Positions 26,505 through 34,761 of a stretch of DNA of 64,000 bases are shown in pieces. This DNA comes from Legionella sp. (GTDB taxonomy: Bacteria; Pseudomonadota; Gammaproteobacteria; Legionellales; Legionellaceae), in NCBI GenBank assembly GCA_030680075.1, contig JAUXWR010000395.1, positions 1-64,000 on the forward strand, given 5' to 3'. Below the pieces are notes generated by a model. The model ran no database searches, was not told the origin of the DNA, and saw only the letters and a program-made list of their open reading frames with translations. Position numbers and translations under genes: made by a program. Position 1 is the first letter of the stretch. Each line of letters begins with the position of its first letter.

Positions 26505-27218
26505 ATGGAGTTAATGGACATTTTGGTGAGTCTCCTGGCATTAATCATTTTAGAGATTGTGTTAGGTATTGATAATCTGGTTTTTCTTTCCATTCTCACG
26601 GAAAAGCTTCCAAAAGAGCAGCGTCGGAGTGCCAGGCGATGGGGGCTGATGTTTGCATGGGTTACACGTCTTTTATTACTGGCCTCAGCGGTCTGGTTGG
26701 CCAAGCTTACCCATCCTCTTGTTTCTTTTAGCGACTTTTCCTTTTCAGCACGGGATTTATTTCTTTTCCTGGGAGGGGCTTTTTTAATTGCCAAAGCAAC
26801 CCAGGAGATTCATCACGAGGTGGGTGAAAGTGAAACGGAAACGTTAAAGACAAGTGCAAAAGAAATAACGTTTAGAAATGTAATTATTCAAGTGGCAGTG
26901 ATGGATATTGTTTTTTCACTGGACAGTGTCCTTACGGCCATCGGTTTAACCACCCGCTTTTGGGTAATGGCGGCCGCGATCACTTGCGCGATTTTAGTAA
27001 TGATATATGCAAGTGAACCGGTAAGTCGATTTATTGATAAACACCCAACGATAAAAATGCTGGCCTTAAGCTTTTTAATATTAATTGGTATGGTTCTTGT
27101 GGCAGACAGTTTTTCATTTCATATTCCTCGCGCATATGTTTATTTTGCGATGGGTTTTTCGTTGGGTGTGGAAGCATTAAATCATCTCAAGCGCTCAAAA
27201 AATCATCGAAAGCCATAG
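26505..27218 (+). CDS. TerC family integral membrane protein
   Basis: The 237-residue membrane protein has about seven hydrophobic segments and the TerC hallmark LEIVLGIDNLVFLSIL near residues 14-30. A second acidic motif, MDIVFSLDSVLTAIGL, lies near 136. Family members are linked to metal (Mn) export or co-translational metalation and to tellurite resistance; the substrate here is not evident. hemJ begins 4 bases after its stop, so they are probably co-transcribed. Confidence 0.9.
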   Translation: MELMDILVSLLALIILEIVLGIDNLVFLSILTEKLPKEQRRSARRWGLMFAWVTRLLLLASAVWLAKLTHPLVSFSDFSFSARDLFLFLGGAFLIAKATQEIHHEVGESETETLKTSAKEITFRNVIIQVAVMDIVFSLDSVLTAIGLTTRFWVMAAAITCAILVMIYASEPVSRFIDKHPTIKMLALSFLILIGMVLVADSFSFHIPRAYVYFAMGFSLGVEALNHLKRSKNHRKP

Positions 27219-27221
27219 GGT

Positions 27222-27650
27222 ATGTCCATGTTAATGATTAAGGCTTTTCATATTATGGCGATGGTTGCCTGGTTTAGTGGGTTATTTTATTTGCCGCGGT
27301 TATTTGTTTATCACTCAGAAACGACGGATGCGGTGAGTATTGCGCGGTTTAAAATAATGGAGCGACGTCTTTATTATGGAATTACATGGCCTGCCGCAAT
27401 CCTTACTACATGTCTTGGGATTTGGCTTATCAGTTATAATGTTCCCTATTATCTTAACGCTATATGGATGCATGCGAAAATAAGTTTAGTAATATTGCTT
27501 TGGGTTTATCATTTGGTGTGCGGGTATTATCTGCGCGGGTTTCGCGAAGACAAGAATTCGCGAAGTACGTATTTTTTCAGGGTATTTAACGAAGTCCCCA
27601 CGCTATTGCTGATAGGAATTATTCTGTTAGTGGTGTTAAAGCCATTTTGA
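27222..27650 (+). CDS. hemJ: Protoporphyrinogen IX oxidase HemJ
   Basis: HemJ oxidises protoporphyrinogen IX to protoporphyrin IX in the inner membrane. The 142 residues have four membrane segments. The conserved features are KAFHIMAMVAWFSGLFYLPR (His near 10), MHAKISLVILLWVYHLVCGY and the ending FNEVPTLLLIGII. An internal ATG at 27231 is also possible. It is 4 bases after the TerC gene, and hemL lies 550 bases downstream, so heme genes cluster here. Confidence 0.9.
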   Translation: MSMLMIKAFHIMAMVAWFSGLFYLPRLFVYHSETTDAVSIARFKIMERRLYYGITWPAAILTTCLGIWLISYNVPYYLNAIWMHAKISLVILLWVYHLVCGYYLRGFREDKNSRSTYFFRVFNEVPTLLLIGIILLVVLKPF

Positions 27651-27668
27651 GTTACCGAGTGGCGCCCT

Positions 27669-27712
27669 CAGGGAGTGTTCGCGGATAGCCAAAATTCCGT
27701 GAACACTCCCTG
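27669..27712. repeat. Hairpin made of two inverted GTGAACACTCCC repeats
   Basis: CAGGGAGTGTTC (27669-27680) and GAACACTCCCTG (27701-27712) pair perfectly, with three further pairs inside (CGG/CCG). It belongs to the dispersed family noted at 56-89. It lies 18 bases after hemJ and could also end its transcript, though no T-tract follows. Confidence 0.7.
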
Positions 27713-27747
27713 ACCAGGACAACTTTTTAAATGCGGATAAATAACTC

Positions 27748-27852
27748 GTCTTTGCGAGTCGAAGACGAAGCAATCCCGTGACCTTATGAGCAATAGATGC
27801 GCTAATTAGCTTTTCTAAGCCCACTGGATTGCTTCACTTTGTTCGCAAAGAC
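27748..27852. repeat. Palindromic intergenic repeat, diverged copy
   Basis: The outer arms GTCTTTGCGA and TCGCAAAGAC and the inner GAAGCAATCC and GGATTGCTTC match the perfect palindrome at 4093-4185. The middle of the arms has diverged. It lies between hemJ and rubredoxin. Confidence 0.75.
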
Positions 27853-27890
27853 GTGCATTTTCCGAGATTTAAAATTGTCCTGATGGCATT

Positions 27891-28064
27891 CTATATCTCA
27901 ACCATTTCAAAATCTTCTTTACCAGCGCCACAGTCCGGACAGAACCAGTTTTCCGGGACGTCTTCCCAATGGGTACCTGGCTCAATGCCGTCCTCGGGCC
28001 AGCCTTCTTTTTCATCATAAATAAATCCGCAAATAACACAGATAAACCGTTTGTAATCTTGCAT
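27891..28064 (-). CDS. rubA: Rubredoxin
   Basis: This is a small iron-only electron carrier of 57 residues. [19 protein letters not shown] and [14 protein letters not shown] supply the two CxxC knuckles for one Fe. The ATG at 28064 has AGG about 6 bases upstream and gives the standard rubredoxin N-terminus [13 protein letters not shown] 21 bases upstream is less likely. It is divergent from hemL. Its electron partner is not in the window. Confidence 0.95.
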   Translation of the reverse strand: MQDYKRFICVICGFIYDEKEGWPEDGIEPGTHWEDVPENWFCPDCGAGKEDFEMVEI

Positions 28065-28202
28065 AATGAGCCTTTTTTTCTTCAAAGAGTGTAATTTAGC
28101 CGATTCGCTTTAGTAATGTAAAGAAAACTGTGTGGGAATTTTTGCCAGATAATGTAAAAAAAGTTAAACTATTGCCTTTATTTTCAGGTTAGGGAAGTTT
28201 TC

Positions 28203-29498
28203 ATGAGCAATTCAGAACATCTTTTTAAAGAGGCGCAATCCGTTATACCTGGTGGGGTTAATTCACCCGTACGTGCTTTTAAAGGCGTGGGTGGGGAGCC
28301 GATTTTTTTCAAACAAGGGGCTGGCGCCTTTTTAAAAGATGTTGATGGCAAGCGCTATATTGATTTTGTGGGCTCTTGGGGGCCTTTAATATTAGGGCAT
28401 TGCCATCCAGGCGTTATTGAAGCCGTAAGTGACGTGCTTCATAATGGTATGAGTTTTGGGGCGCCCACAGAGCTTGAAGTTCGTCTTGCTCAGAAAATTA
28501 TTGCGTTAATGCCTGCTATTGAAAAAATCCGTATGGTTAACTCTGGAACGGAAGCCACCATGACCGCTATTCGGTTGGCGCGCGGTTTCACTGGAAAAAG
28601 TAAAATCATCAAATTCAATGGCTGCTATCATGGTCATAACGATAGTTTATTGGTAAAAGCCGGATCGGGATTATTAACATTGGGGATTCCTTCGACTCCT
28701 GGTATTCCGGCAAGCATTACAGAGCATACCCTGACGGCAGATTTTAACAATCTGGAGCAAACTGCTGCTTTATTTGAACAATACCGTGGCGATATAGCGG
28801 CGATTATTTTGGAGCCGGTTGCTGGAAATATGGGTTTTGTGTTGCCTAAGCCCGGATTTTTGCAAGGTCTGCGTGAATTATGCGACAGCAATAATGCATT
28901 ATTAATTTTTGATGAAGTAATGACTGGTTTTCGTGTTGCGTTAGGCGGCGCGCAGGCGGCTTTCGCGGTTACGCCTGATCTCACTACTTTAGGTAAGGTA
29001 ATTGGTGGTGGTATGCCTGTTGGTGCGGTAGGCGGAAAAGCGGCAATTATGTCTCATTTGGCGCCAGAAGGCCCTGTTTATCAGGCAGGAACGTTGTCAG
29101 GAAATCCGTTGGCAATGGCGGCTGGATTAGCAACACTTACTGAAGTGGAAAAGCCTGGATTTTATGAGCAGTTGAGCGAGAATACAAACGCGTTGATTAC
29201 GGGTCTGGCTGATGTCGCGTCCTCATTATCAATTCCTTTTTGTAGCGCATCGTTAGGGGGAATGTTTGGCTTTTGTTTTAATAACAAAGAGCGGGTAGAG
29301 GATTTCAATGATGTTGCTGCTTCTGATGAGCCACTGTTTAAGCGTTTTTTCCATGGCATGTTAGCGAAAGGTGTTTATTTTGCCCCATCGATGTATGAAG
29401 CAGGATTTGTATCGAGTGCGCATCAAGAGAAAGAAATTCAACTGACAGTGAAGGCTGCTGAAGAGGTGTTAAGTAATTGTCTTGCATCAACTGACTAA
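28203..29498 (+). CDS. hemL: Glutamate-1-semialdehyde 2,1-aminomutase
   Basis: HemL makes 5-aminolevulinate from glutamate-1-semialdehyde in the C5 heme pathway, using PLP. The 431 residues begin [20 protein letters not shown]. They have [36 protein letters not shown] and the PLP lysine in [18 protein letters not shown] near residue 265. Length matches. It is monocistronic and followed by a cluster of dispersed repeats. Confidence 0.96.
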   Translation: MSNSEHLFKEAQSVIPGGVNSPVRAFKGVGGEPIFFKQGAGAFLKDVDGKRYIDFVGSWGPLILGHCHPGVIEAVSDVLHNGMSFGAPTELEVRLAQKIIALMPAIEKIRMVNSGTEATMTAIRLARGFTGKSKIIKFNGCYHGHNDSLLVKAGSGLLTLGIPSTPGIPASITEHTLTADFNNLEQTAALFEQYRGDIAAIILEPVAGNMGFVLPKPGFLQGLRELCDSNNALLIFDEVMTGFRVALGGAQAAFAVTPDLTTLGKVIGGGMPVGAVGGKAAIMSHLAPEGPVYQAGTLSGNPLAMAAGLATLTEVEKPGFYEQLSENTNALITGLADVASSLSIPFCSASLGGMFGFCFNNKERVEDFNDVAASDEPLFKRFFHGMLAKGVYFAPSMYEAGFVSSAHQEKEIQLTVKAAEEVLSNCLASTD

Positions 29499-29573
29499 GA
29501 AGAGCACGGATCTCTCCTGCTGCAGTGCTGGAAGTGTTCCGTGGTGGAGATGGGTATTATGAGAGCATTGAGT

Positions 29574-29707
29574 CCTCGTAACACTCCCTAACGGTCGCGG
29601 CTCGGTTGCGAGCTAGCCTTTTGTGGGAGCGTTGTCCTCGTAACACCCTCTAACGATCGCGGCTCGGTTTATGGCGTCTGAGCCGCGACCGTCAGGGAGT
29701 GTTCACG
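29574..29707. repeat. Cluster of three GTGAACACTCCC-family repeats
   Basis: Two direct copies (29574-29608 and 29636-29669, both starting CCTCGTAACAC) are followed by an inverted copy at 29680-29707. The last two form a long hairpin. The cluster fills the gap between hemL and ackA, and a further degenerate unit continues into the end of ackA. Confidence 0.75.
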
Positions 29708-29734
29708 AAACATGAAAACAATCACGGAGATTAA

Positions 29735-30940
29735 TCAATCCTCTGTACACTCCCCAACAGCCGTGGCTTGATTTATCTTCTCTGCCACCTTATGAGCAAT
29801 GAAATCCTCTTCATCACTGCGAATAACTAACACCGGTGTTCCCTTAATTGAAATTGCATGGCATTTTTCATCAGTTCTTACGTCATTTAGCGCTTTATCA
29901 ATTATAAAACCAAAATGAGAGAGAGGGCTTAAAATTTTCTCTCTTATTGCTGCGGCATTCTCTCCAATACCCCCGGTGAAAATTAAAGCGTCGAGTGAAC
30001 TGATCTGAGTTAAATAAGCACCAATAATTTTTTGTATTGCATAAACATAAGTGTCTATAGCTAATTTGGCGCGTGAATCATGCTCTGCAAGACGTTTGAG
30101 CAAGTTTCGCATATCATTATCATTAGCCATTCCTTTTAAACCACTTTGCTTGTTTAGTAGCGAGTCTACCTCATCTATCGATAAGCCTTGTTTCATCAAA
30201 TAAAGAGGAATGGCCGGATCAATATCACCACATCGGGTACCCATCACAAGCCCGGCCAACGGCGTCATCCCCATGGTTGTATCAAACGATTTACCCTCTT
30301 TAATGAGGCATGCACTGGCACCATTCCCAAGATGGAGTGAAATAAAGTTGCAATTGTCTAAAGGTTTTTGCAAGAAAATAGCGGCCTCATTTGCCACGTA
30401 CTCATGATTAATTCCATGAAAACCGTAGCGCTGAATGAAATATTGGCGGGCGGTCTTCTCATCAATAGCATAGTGGCGTACATGTGTCGGCATACTGTGA
30501 TGAAAACCATTATCAAAAACAGCCACCTGAGTTGCTTCGGGAAAATGTTGCAGCGCATACTCAATACCTAAGGCATTAATGGGGTTATGGAGAGGTGCCA
30601 GTTGCGACAACCCCTTTATTTCCCTTAACACTTCTGGGGTAATTACCGTTGGTAGATAAAATTTATCGCCGCCATGAACCACCCGATGGCCAACCCCATG
30701 GATAGTGTAATTGGCCAAATCTTGTTTTAATTGCTCATTTAACGCAGCAAAAGCTTGTTGATGATTTTCGTAGTGATGAGATCTTGTTTCTTTGTTGGTT
30801 TTTTGATGATGCCAATTGCCGCTTTTCTCACCTATCCCTTCAATTAATCCAGATAATATAAGAGAATTACTCTGATTATGATGAGAAAAAACTTTATATT
30901 TAATTGAAGAACTGCCTGCGTTAAGGGTCAATATGTGCAT
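29735..30940 (-). CDS. ackA: Acetate kinase
   Basis: AckA interconverts acetyl phosphate and acetate with ATP. The 401-residue protein has LTLNAGSSSIKYKVF at the start, GVGHRVVHGGDKF, FISLHLGNGASACLIKEGKS, GLVMGTRCGDIDPAIPLYLM and IFTGGIGENAAAIREKIL. Length matches. It overlaps pta by 20 bases on the same strand, so the two are co-translated. The last codons (ATAVGECTED) fall in a dispersed-repeat-like sequence and extend beyond the conserved VIRSDEEDFIA end. Confidence 0.95.
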   Translation of the reverse strand: MHILTLNAGSSSIKYKVFSHHNQSNSLILSGLIEGIGEKSGNWHHQKTNKETRSHHYENHQQAFAALNEQLKQDLANYTIHGVGHRVVHGGDKFYLPTVITPEVLREIKGLSQLAPLHNPINALGIEYALQHFPEATQVAVFDNGFHHSMPTHVRHYAIDEKTARQYFIQRYGFHGINHEYVANEAAIFLQKPLDNCNFISLHLGNGASACLIKEGKSFDTTMGMTPLAGLVMGTRCGDIDPAIPLYLMKQGLSIDEVDSLLNKQSGLKGMANDNDMRNLLKRLAEHDSRAKLAIDTYVYAIQKIIGAYLTQISSLDALIFTGGIGENAAAIREKILSPLSHFGFIIDKALNDVRTDEKCHAISIKGTPVLVIRSDEEDFIAHKVAEKINQATAVGECTED

Positions 30941-32996
30941 AACTTTCTCCAGCCTGAATGGCGGTAACTAAAATAGTATTTATAATATCTTGCGGCGTGC
31001 ATCCACGACTTAAGTCATTTACAGGTTTATTTAAACCGAGCAATACCGGCCCAATGGCTAATGCACCACTTTCGCGCTGTACGGCTTTATAGGTGTTGTT
31101 ACCAGTGTTTAGATCAGGAAAAATCAATACATTGGCATCACCTGCTAATTTGGAATGGGGCATTTTTTTGGACGCCACCTCAGGGTCGACTGCCGCGTCA
31201 TATTGAATAGGGCCTTCTGCTAGCAAATCAGGGTGCGTTGCCCGAATGATCGCCATTGCTTTTGCTACCTTATCAACACTTTTTCCTTTTCCAGATTCAC
31301 CTGATGAGTAGGAAAGCAGGGCAACCCTAGGCTCAATGCCCAGACGTTTGGCTATCTCGGTAGCCTGCAGGGTAATCTCTGCCAGGGTCTCGCTATCAGG
31401 CTCAGGGTTAATAGCGCAGTCGCCATATATCAGTACTCTTGTTGACATACACATAATAAAAATAGAAGAGACTTTCGCAACCCCGGGTTTTGTTTTAATA
31501 ATTTCCAAAGCAGGTCTTACTGTATCAGCAGTAGTATGCTCAGCGCCCGAAACCATCCCGTCGGCATCCCCGCAATAGACCATCATTGCCGCGAAGTAAT
31601 TTACATCATTCATGCGCTCCATGGCGATGGGGAGGTTCACGTTTTTATGTTCACGAAGCTTGAAATACTTTTTGGCGTATATTCCTTTTTTAGATGATTT
31701 ATCGATTTCTATAATTTGAACATTGGGCAAGTCTAACTGTAACCTTCTCGCTAAAAATCTGATTTTTTCTGTAACGCCTAATAAAGTAATACGAACAATA
31801 TTTCGTTTTAATAAATAATCAGCAGCGGCAAGTATTCGCGGGTCATGGCCTTCTGGAAGTACGATATGGCGCTTGGCTTGTTGAGCTTTATTTTGTAGAT
31901 CATAAAGGAAAATAGCAGGACTTAATCGTGAAATCTCTTGCTTTGTCGTGATTAATTTCAATAATGAAACGGAAATATAAGGCGTCATGGCAGTGATGGC
32001 TGCTTTAACTTTTTCCATATCATTAACACTTAATGGATAGGTTGCCGAAAAAAGGGTGGTCGCCGTTTCATAAGTTTTCTTTGGGCTTAATAAAACAGGG
32101 AAGGGGTGCTCAAGACCTGCAATAATTTCAAGAATAGTAGCCCCTGGCATGTCTTCTCCCGTTAGAACAATCCCTGCAATCTTGGGATAGTTGGCCGATT
32201 GGTCGGCTAGTAACGAGCCTAGCAGTATATCAACCCGGTCGGCAGGGGTAATAATCAGCATACCTTTTCTATCGATACGAGACTCAAGAAAATTCCCTAC
32301 AGTTTTAGCGGCAATAGTCAATTGCTTAACCGTGCGATTTAATTCTTTTTCACCACAGATGACACGGGCAGCGAGCTTTGTCGCAATATCATTAACGCTG
32401 GGATTTGCAAGATAATCAAACTCGGGAACAATAATAACGCTGACGTTAGTTAAGCGATCTTCGAAAAGTCTTTGTGCTTCTTGTTCATCCGATGAGGCAA
32501 CACGATTAATAATAACAGTTACGATACGGGCATGATTTTTTTTACCAATATCCAGAGCTGTTGTTATAACAGAAAACGTATGCTCCAGTGTGCGGTCCTT
32601 GGCAGAGACCACGAGGATTACATCACAGTTTAACTGATAGGCCATGGTCAAATTAAATTCATATTCAAAAACACCATTGTCACTCTCGAAATCAGTGCCT
32701 TCAAAATAAGTAAGATTATTGGCGTTTTTGGTTTCGGTTGATTCAAGAACACGACCAAAAAGGTCTTCAGGCTGATCGCGCATCATAGCGATTGCCGGGC
32801 TGATTTCCATTAATGGTGAAATCGAACTGTTGGTAAGTGTTGCCAGTAATTTTACTTGTGAATTATCCAGTTCCGAAAATAGTTTGAAACAATCGAGCGC
32901 TGGGTATTGTTCTTTTAAAATCGTGACTATCCCTAATGATACAAATGTTTTCCCTGAATTTTTTTCAATACCCGTCAGGTAAATTTTTTTACGCAT
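30921..32996 (-). CDS. pta: Phosphate acetyltransferase
   Basis: Pta converts acetyl-CoA and phosphate to acetyl phosphate. The 691-residue long-form enzyme has an N-terminal P-loop domain (GIEKNSGKTFVSLGI), a central DRTGG-type regulatory domain, and the C-terminal catalytic domain with IVLPEGHDPRILAAADYLL, GDADGMVSGAEHTTADTVRP and GPVLLGLNKPVNDLSRGCTP. Upstream there is TATACT at about 33026-33031 on the minus strand with a plausible -35. It leads the pta-ackA operon. Confidence 0.95.
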   Translation of the reverse strand: MRKKIYLTGIEKNSGKTFVSLGIVTILKEQYPALDCFKLFSELDNSQVKLLATLTNSSISPLMEISPAIAMMRDQPEDLFGRVLESTETKNANNLTYFEGTDFESDNGVFEYEFNLTMAYQLNCDVILVVSAKDRTLEHTFSVITTALDIGKKNHARIVTVIINRVASSDEQEAQRLFEDRLTNVSVIIVPEFDYLANPSVNDIATKLAARVICGEKELNRTVKQLTIAAKTVGNFLESRIDRKGMLIITPADRVDILLGSLLADQSANYPKIAGIVLTGEDMPGATILEIIAGLEHPFPVLLSPKKTYETATTLFSATYPLSVNDMEKVKAAITAMTPYISVSLLKLITTKQEISRLSPAIFLYDLQNKAQQAKRHIVLPEGHDPRILAAADYLLKRNIVRITLLGVTEKIRFLARRLQLDLPNVQIIEIDKSSKKGIYAKKYFKLREHKNVNLPIAMERMNDVNYFAAMMVYCGDADGMVSGAEHTTADTVRPALEIIKTKPGVAKVSSIFIMCMSTRVLIYGDCAINPEPDSETLAEITLQATEIAKRLGIEPRVALLSYSSGESGKGKSVDKVAKAMAIIRATHPDLLAEGPIQYDAAVDPEVASKKMPHSKLAGDANVLIFPDLNTGNNTYKAVQRESGALAIGPVLLGLNKPVNDLSRGCTPQDIINTILVTAIQAGESYAHIDP

Positions 32997-33210
32997 ACAT
33001 CAACTCTCACCGAGACCTTTTATTTAGTATAACCTCTTAAAGCATCTTTATGTAATGTTCAAAAATGCAGTAAAGAAGAGCGAATTGTAAAGAAAGCGAA
33101 TGGTTTTGTAAGAAGATTACAGAGTAGGTCTATTATCGCTGAAATCGGCGTAGACAGACAAAAAAATGCGTGGCATAGTCAAAGGGTTATAGCTAACAGA
33201 GGAAACAAAT

Positions 33211-34719
33211 ATGTCGACTAAGGATAGCTGTAAAGCAGTATGGAACAACTTGCCTCAAGGTATTTTCGCTCTATTCTGTATCCAGATTTTTTCGACGTTA
33301 AGTTTTAGTGTTTTGTACTCCACGCTTGTTTTGTACATGACCGGTCCTTTAGCATTAACCTCAAAATTTGCAAATAGTATTATGGGTGTTTTTGTCGCTT
33401 TCAATTTTGCCTTGCATCTGTTAGGCGGTTATTGGGGCGGTCGTTTCTTATCCTATCGCGCCTTGTTCAGTTTAGGTATGCTGGCACAAATCGCAGGCTG
33501 TATATTTCTCTCGTTTGCAAGTTCCTCCTACCTCTATTATGGTCTTGCTGCCTTTTTAACCGGCTCAGGTTTAAACGTCACCTGCGTAAATTGCATGTTG
33601 ACGCAGCGTTTCCGCCCCGAAGATACTCGTCGTGAAAGCGCATTTCTGTTCAATTATGCCGGGATGAATATTGGCTTTTTTGTGGGGTTTAGTTTAAGCG
33701 GCTATTTCCAACTCCTTAATAATTATCCTCGATTATTTCTCTTAAGTAGCATTGGCAATCTCGTTGCATTATTCATTTGCTTGTATTCCTGGCAAGCTCT
33801 TGCCGATACAAGTACCGTTTATGGCAGGTTGAGTAAAAGCAAACAAAAGCGTTCATTTATAGTGGGTTTAATGATGGTCTGCGGGCTACCTTTCATCTTA
33901 AGCCAATTGCTTCATTATGCAGAGTTTGCTAATCGACTGGTGCTGGCAACCGGGCTCTTGATGCTGGTCGTTATCTATAGGTTGGCTTTGCAGCAAGCTT
34001 CACGAGAGGCGCGAGAGAAAATCTTCGCCTTTGTTGTCCTAATGATAGTGGGTACTATTTTTTGGACCCTCTTCCAGGTAGGCCCTATGGGGTTAACGCA
34101 TTTTATTGCGCATAATGTAGAGCGCAACTGGTTAACACTTACTATTCCGCCTCAGTGGTTTCAAAATATCAATACGATATGTATTGTTGTCGGCGGGCCT
34201 TTGTTAAGTGCTCTCTTTATTCGCCTGCGCAGAAAGGGCGTGCAGATAAATATTCCCATGCAATTTTCTATGGCGCTCCTTTTAATAGGGCTTGCATTTG
34301 CGCTTTTGCCGGTAGGAATCTCTAATGCAAACGCGGGTGGGTATGTGGCTCCTGGCTGGGTTGTTTTGAGTTTTATCTTACAAAGTATTGGTGAGTTGTT
34401 AATCTCTCCTATCGGGTATGCAATGATTGGTGCATTGGCGCCAAGCTCTTTGCAGGGCGTAATGATGGGGATGTGGATGCTCTCAACGGGTGTTGGTGCT
34501 ACCTTGTCGAGTTACAGCTCTAACTGGATGACCCTTGGGCAAGAGAGTGTTAATCCTTTATTAACCAATGCGGGTTACAGCCATGTCTTTTTGTGCCTTG
34601 GAATGCTCGCCATTTTGGCAAGTGTTGTTTTAGTAATAATGGCGCCTGTTATCAAACGCTGGTTAAGTAATAATAAATCACTTGTTATAGAGGACAATGT
34701 GAGTCTTGTTGCGGCCTAG
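33211..34719 (+). CDS. POT-like MFS transporter (peptide or similar)
   Basis: The 502-residue membrane protein has about 12-14 hydrophobic segments. Its topology and motifs resemble the proton-dependent oligopeptide transporter family, for example FNYAGMNIGFFVGFSLSGYF and LQSIGELLISPIGYAMIGAL. The first helix lacks the usual ExxER proton-coupling motif and reads CIQIFSTLSFSVLYSTLVLY. The substrate is therefore uncertain. A good AGAGGAA ribosome site precedes the ATG. It is divergent from pta and followed by mnmC. Confidence 0.85.
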   Translation: MSTKDSCKAVWNNLPQGIFALFCIQIFSTLSFSVLYSTLVLYMTGPLALTSKFANSIMGVFVAFNFALHLLGGYWGGRFLSYRALFSLGMLAQIAGCIFLSFASSSYLYYGLAAFLTGSGLNVTCVNCMLTQRFRPEDTRRESAFLFNYAGMNIGFFVGFSLSGYFQLLNNYPRLFLLSSIGNLVALFICLYSWQALADTSTVYGRLSKSKQKRSFIVGLMMVCGLPFILSQLLHYAEFANRLVLATGLLMLVVIYRLALQQASREAREKIFAFVVLMIVGTIFWTLFQVGPMGLTHFIAHNVERNWLTLTIPPQWFQNINTICIVVGGPLLSALFIRLRRKGVQINIPMQFSMALLLIGLAFALLPVGISNANAGGYVAPGWVVLSFILQSIGELLISPIGYAMIGALAPSSLQGVMMGMWMLSTGVGATLSSYSSNWMTLGQESVNPLLTNAGYSHVFLCLGMLAILASVVLVIMAPVIKRWLSNNKSLVIEDNVSLVAA

Positions 34720-34761
34720 ATTCTGTTATTATAGTTGCCTGAATCTAACTTAGGGTAATGA

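Noticed and set aside
29574..29707. Repeat cluster considered as a CRISPR array
   Set aside because: Only three units, in mixed orientation, with unequal spacing and no cas genes.
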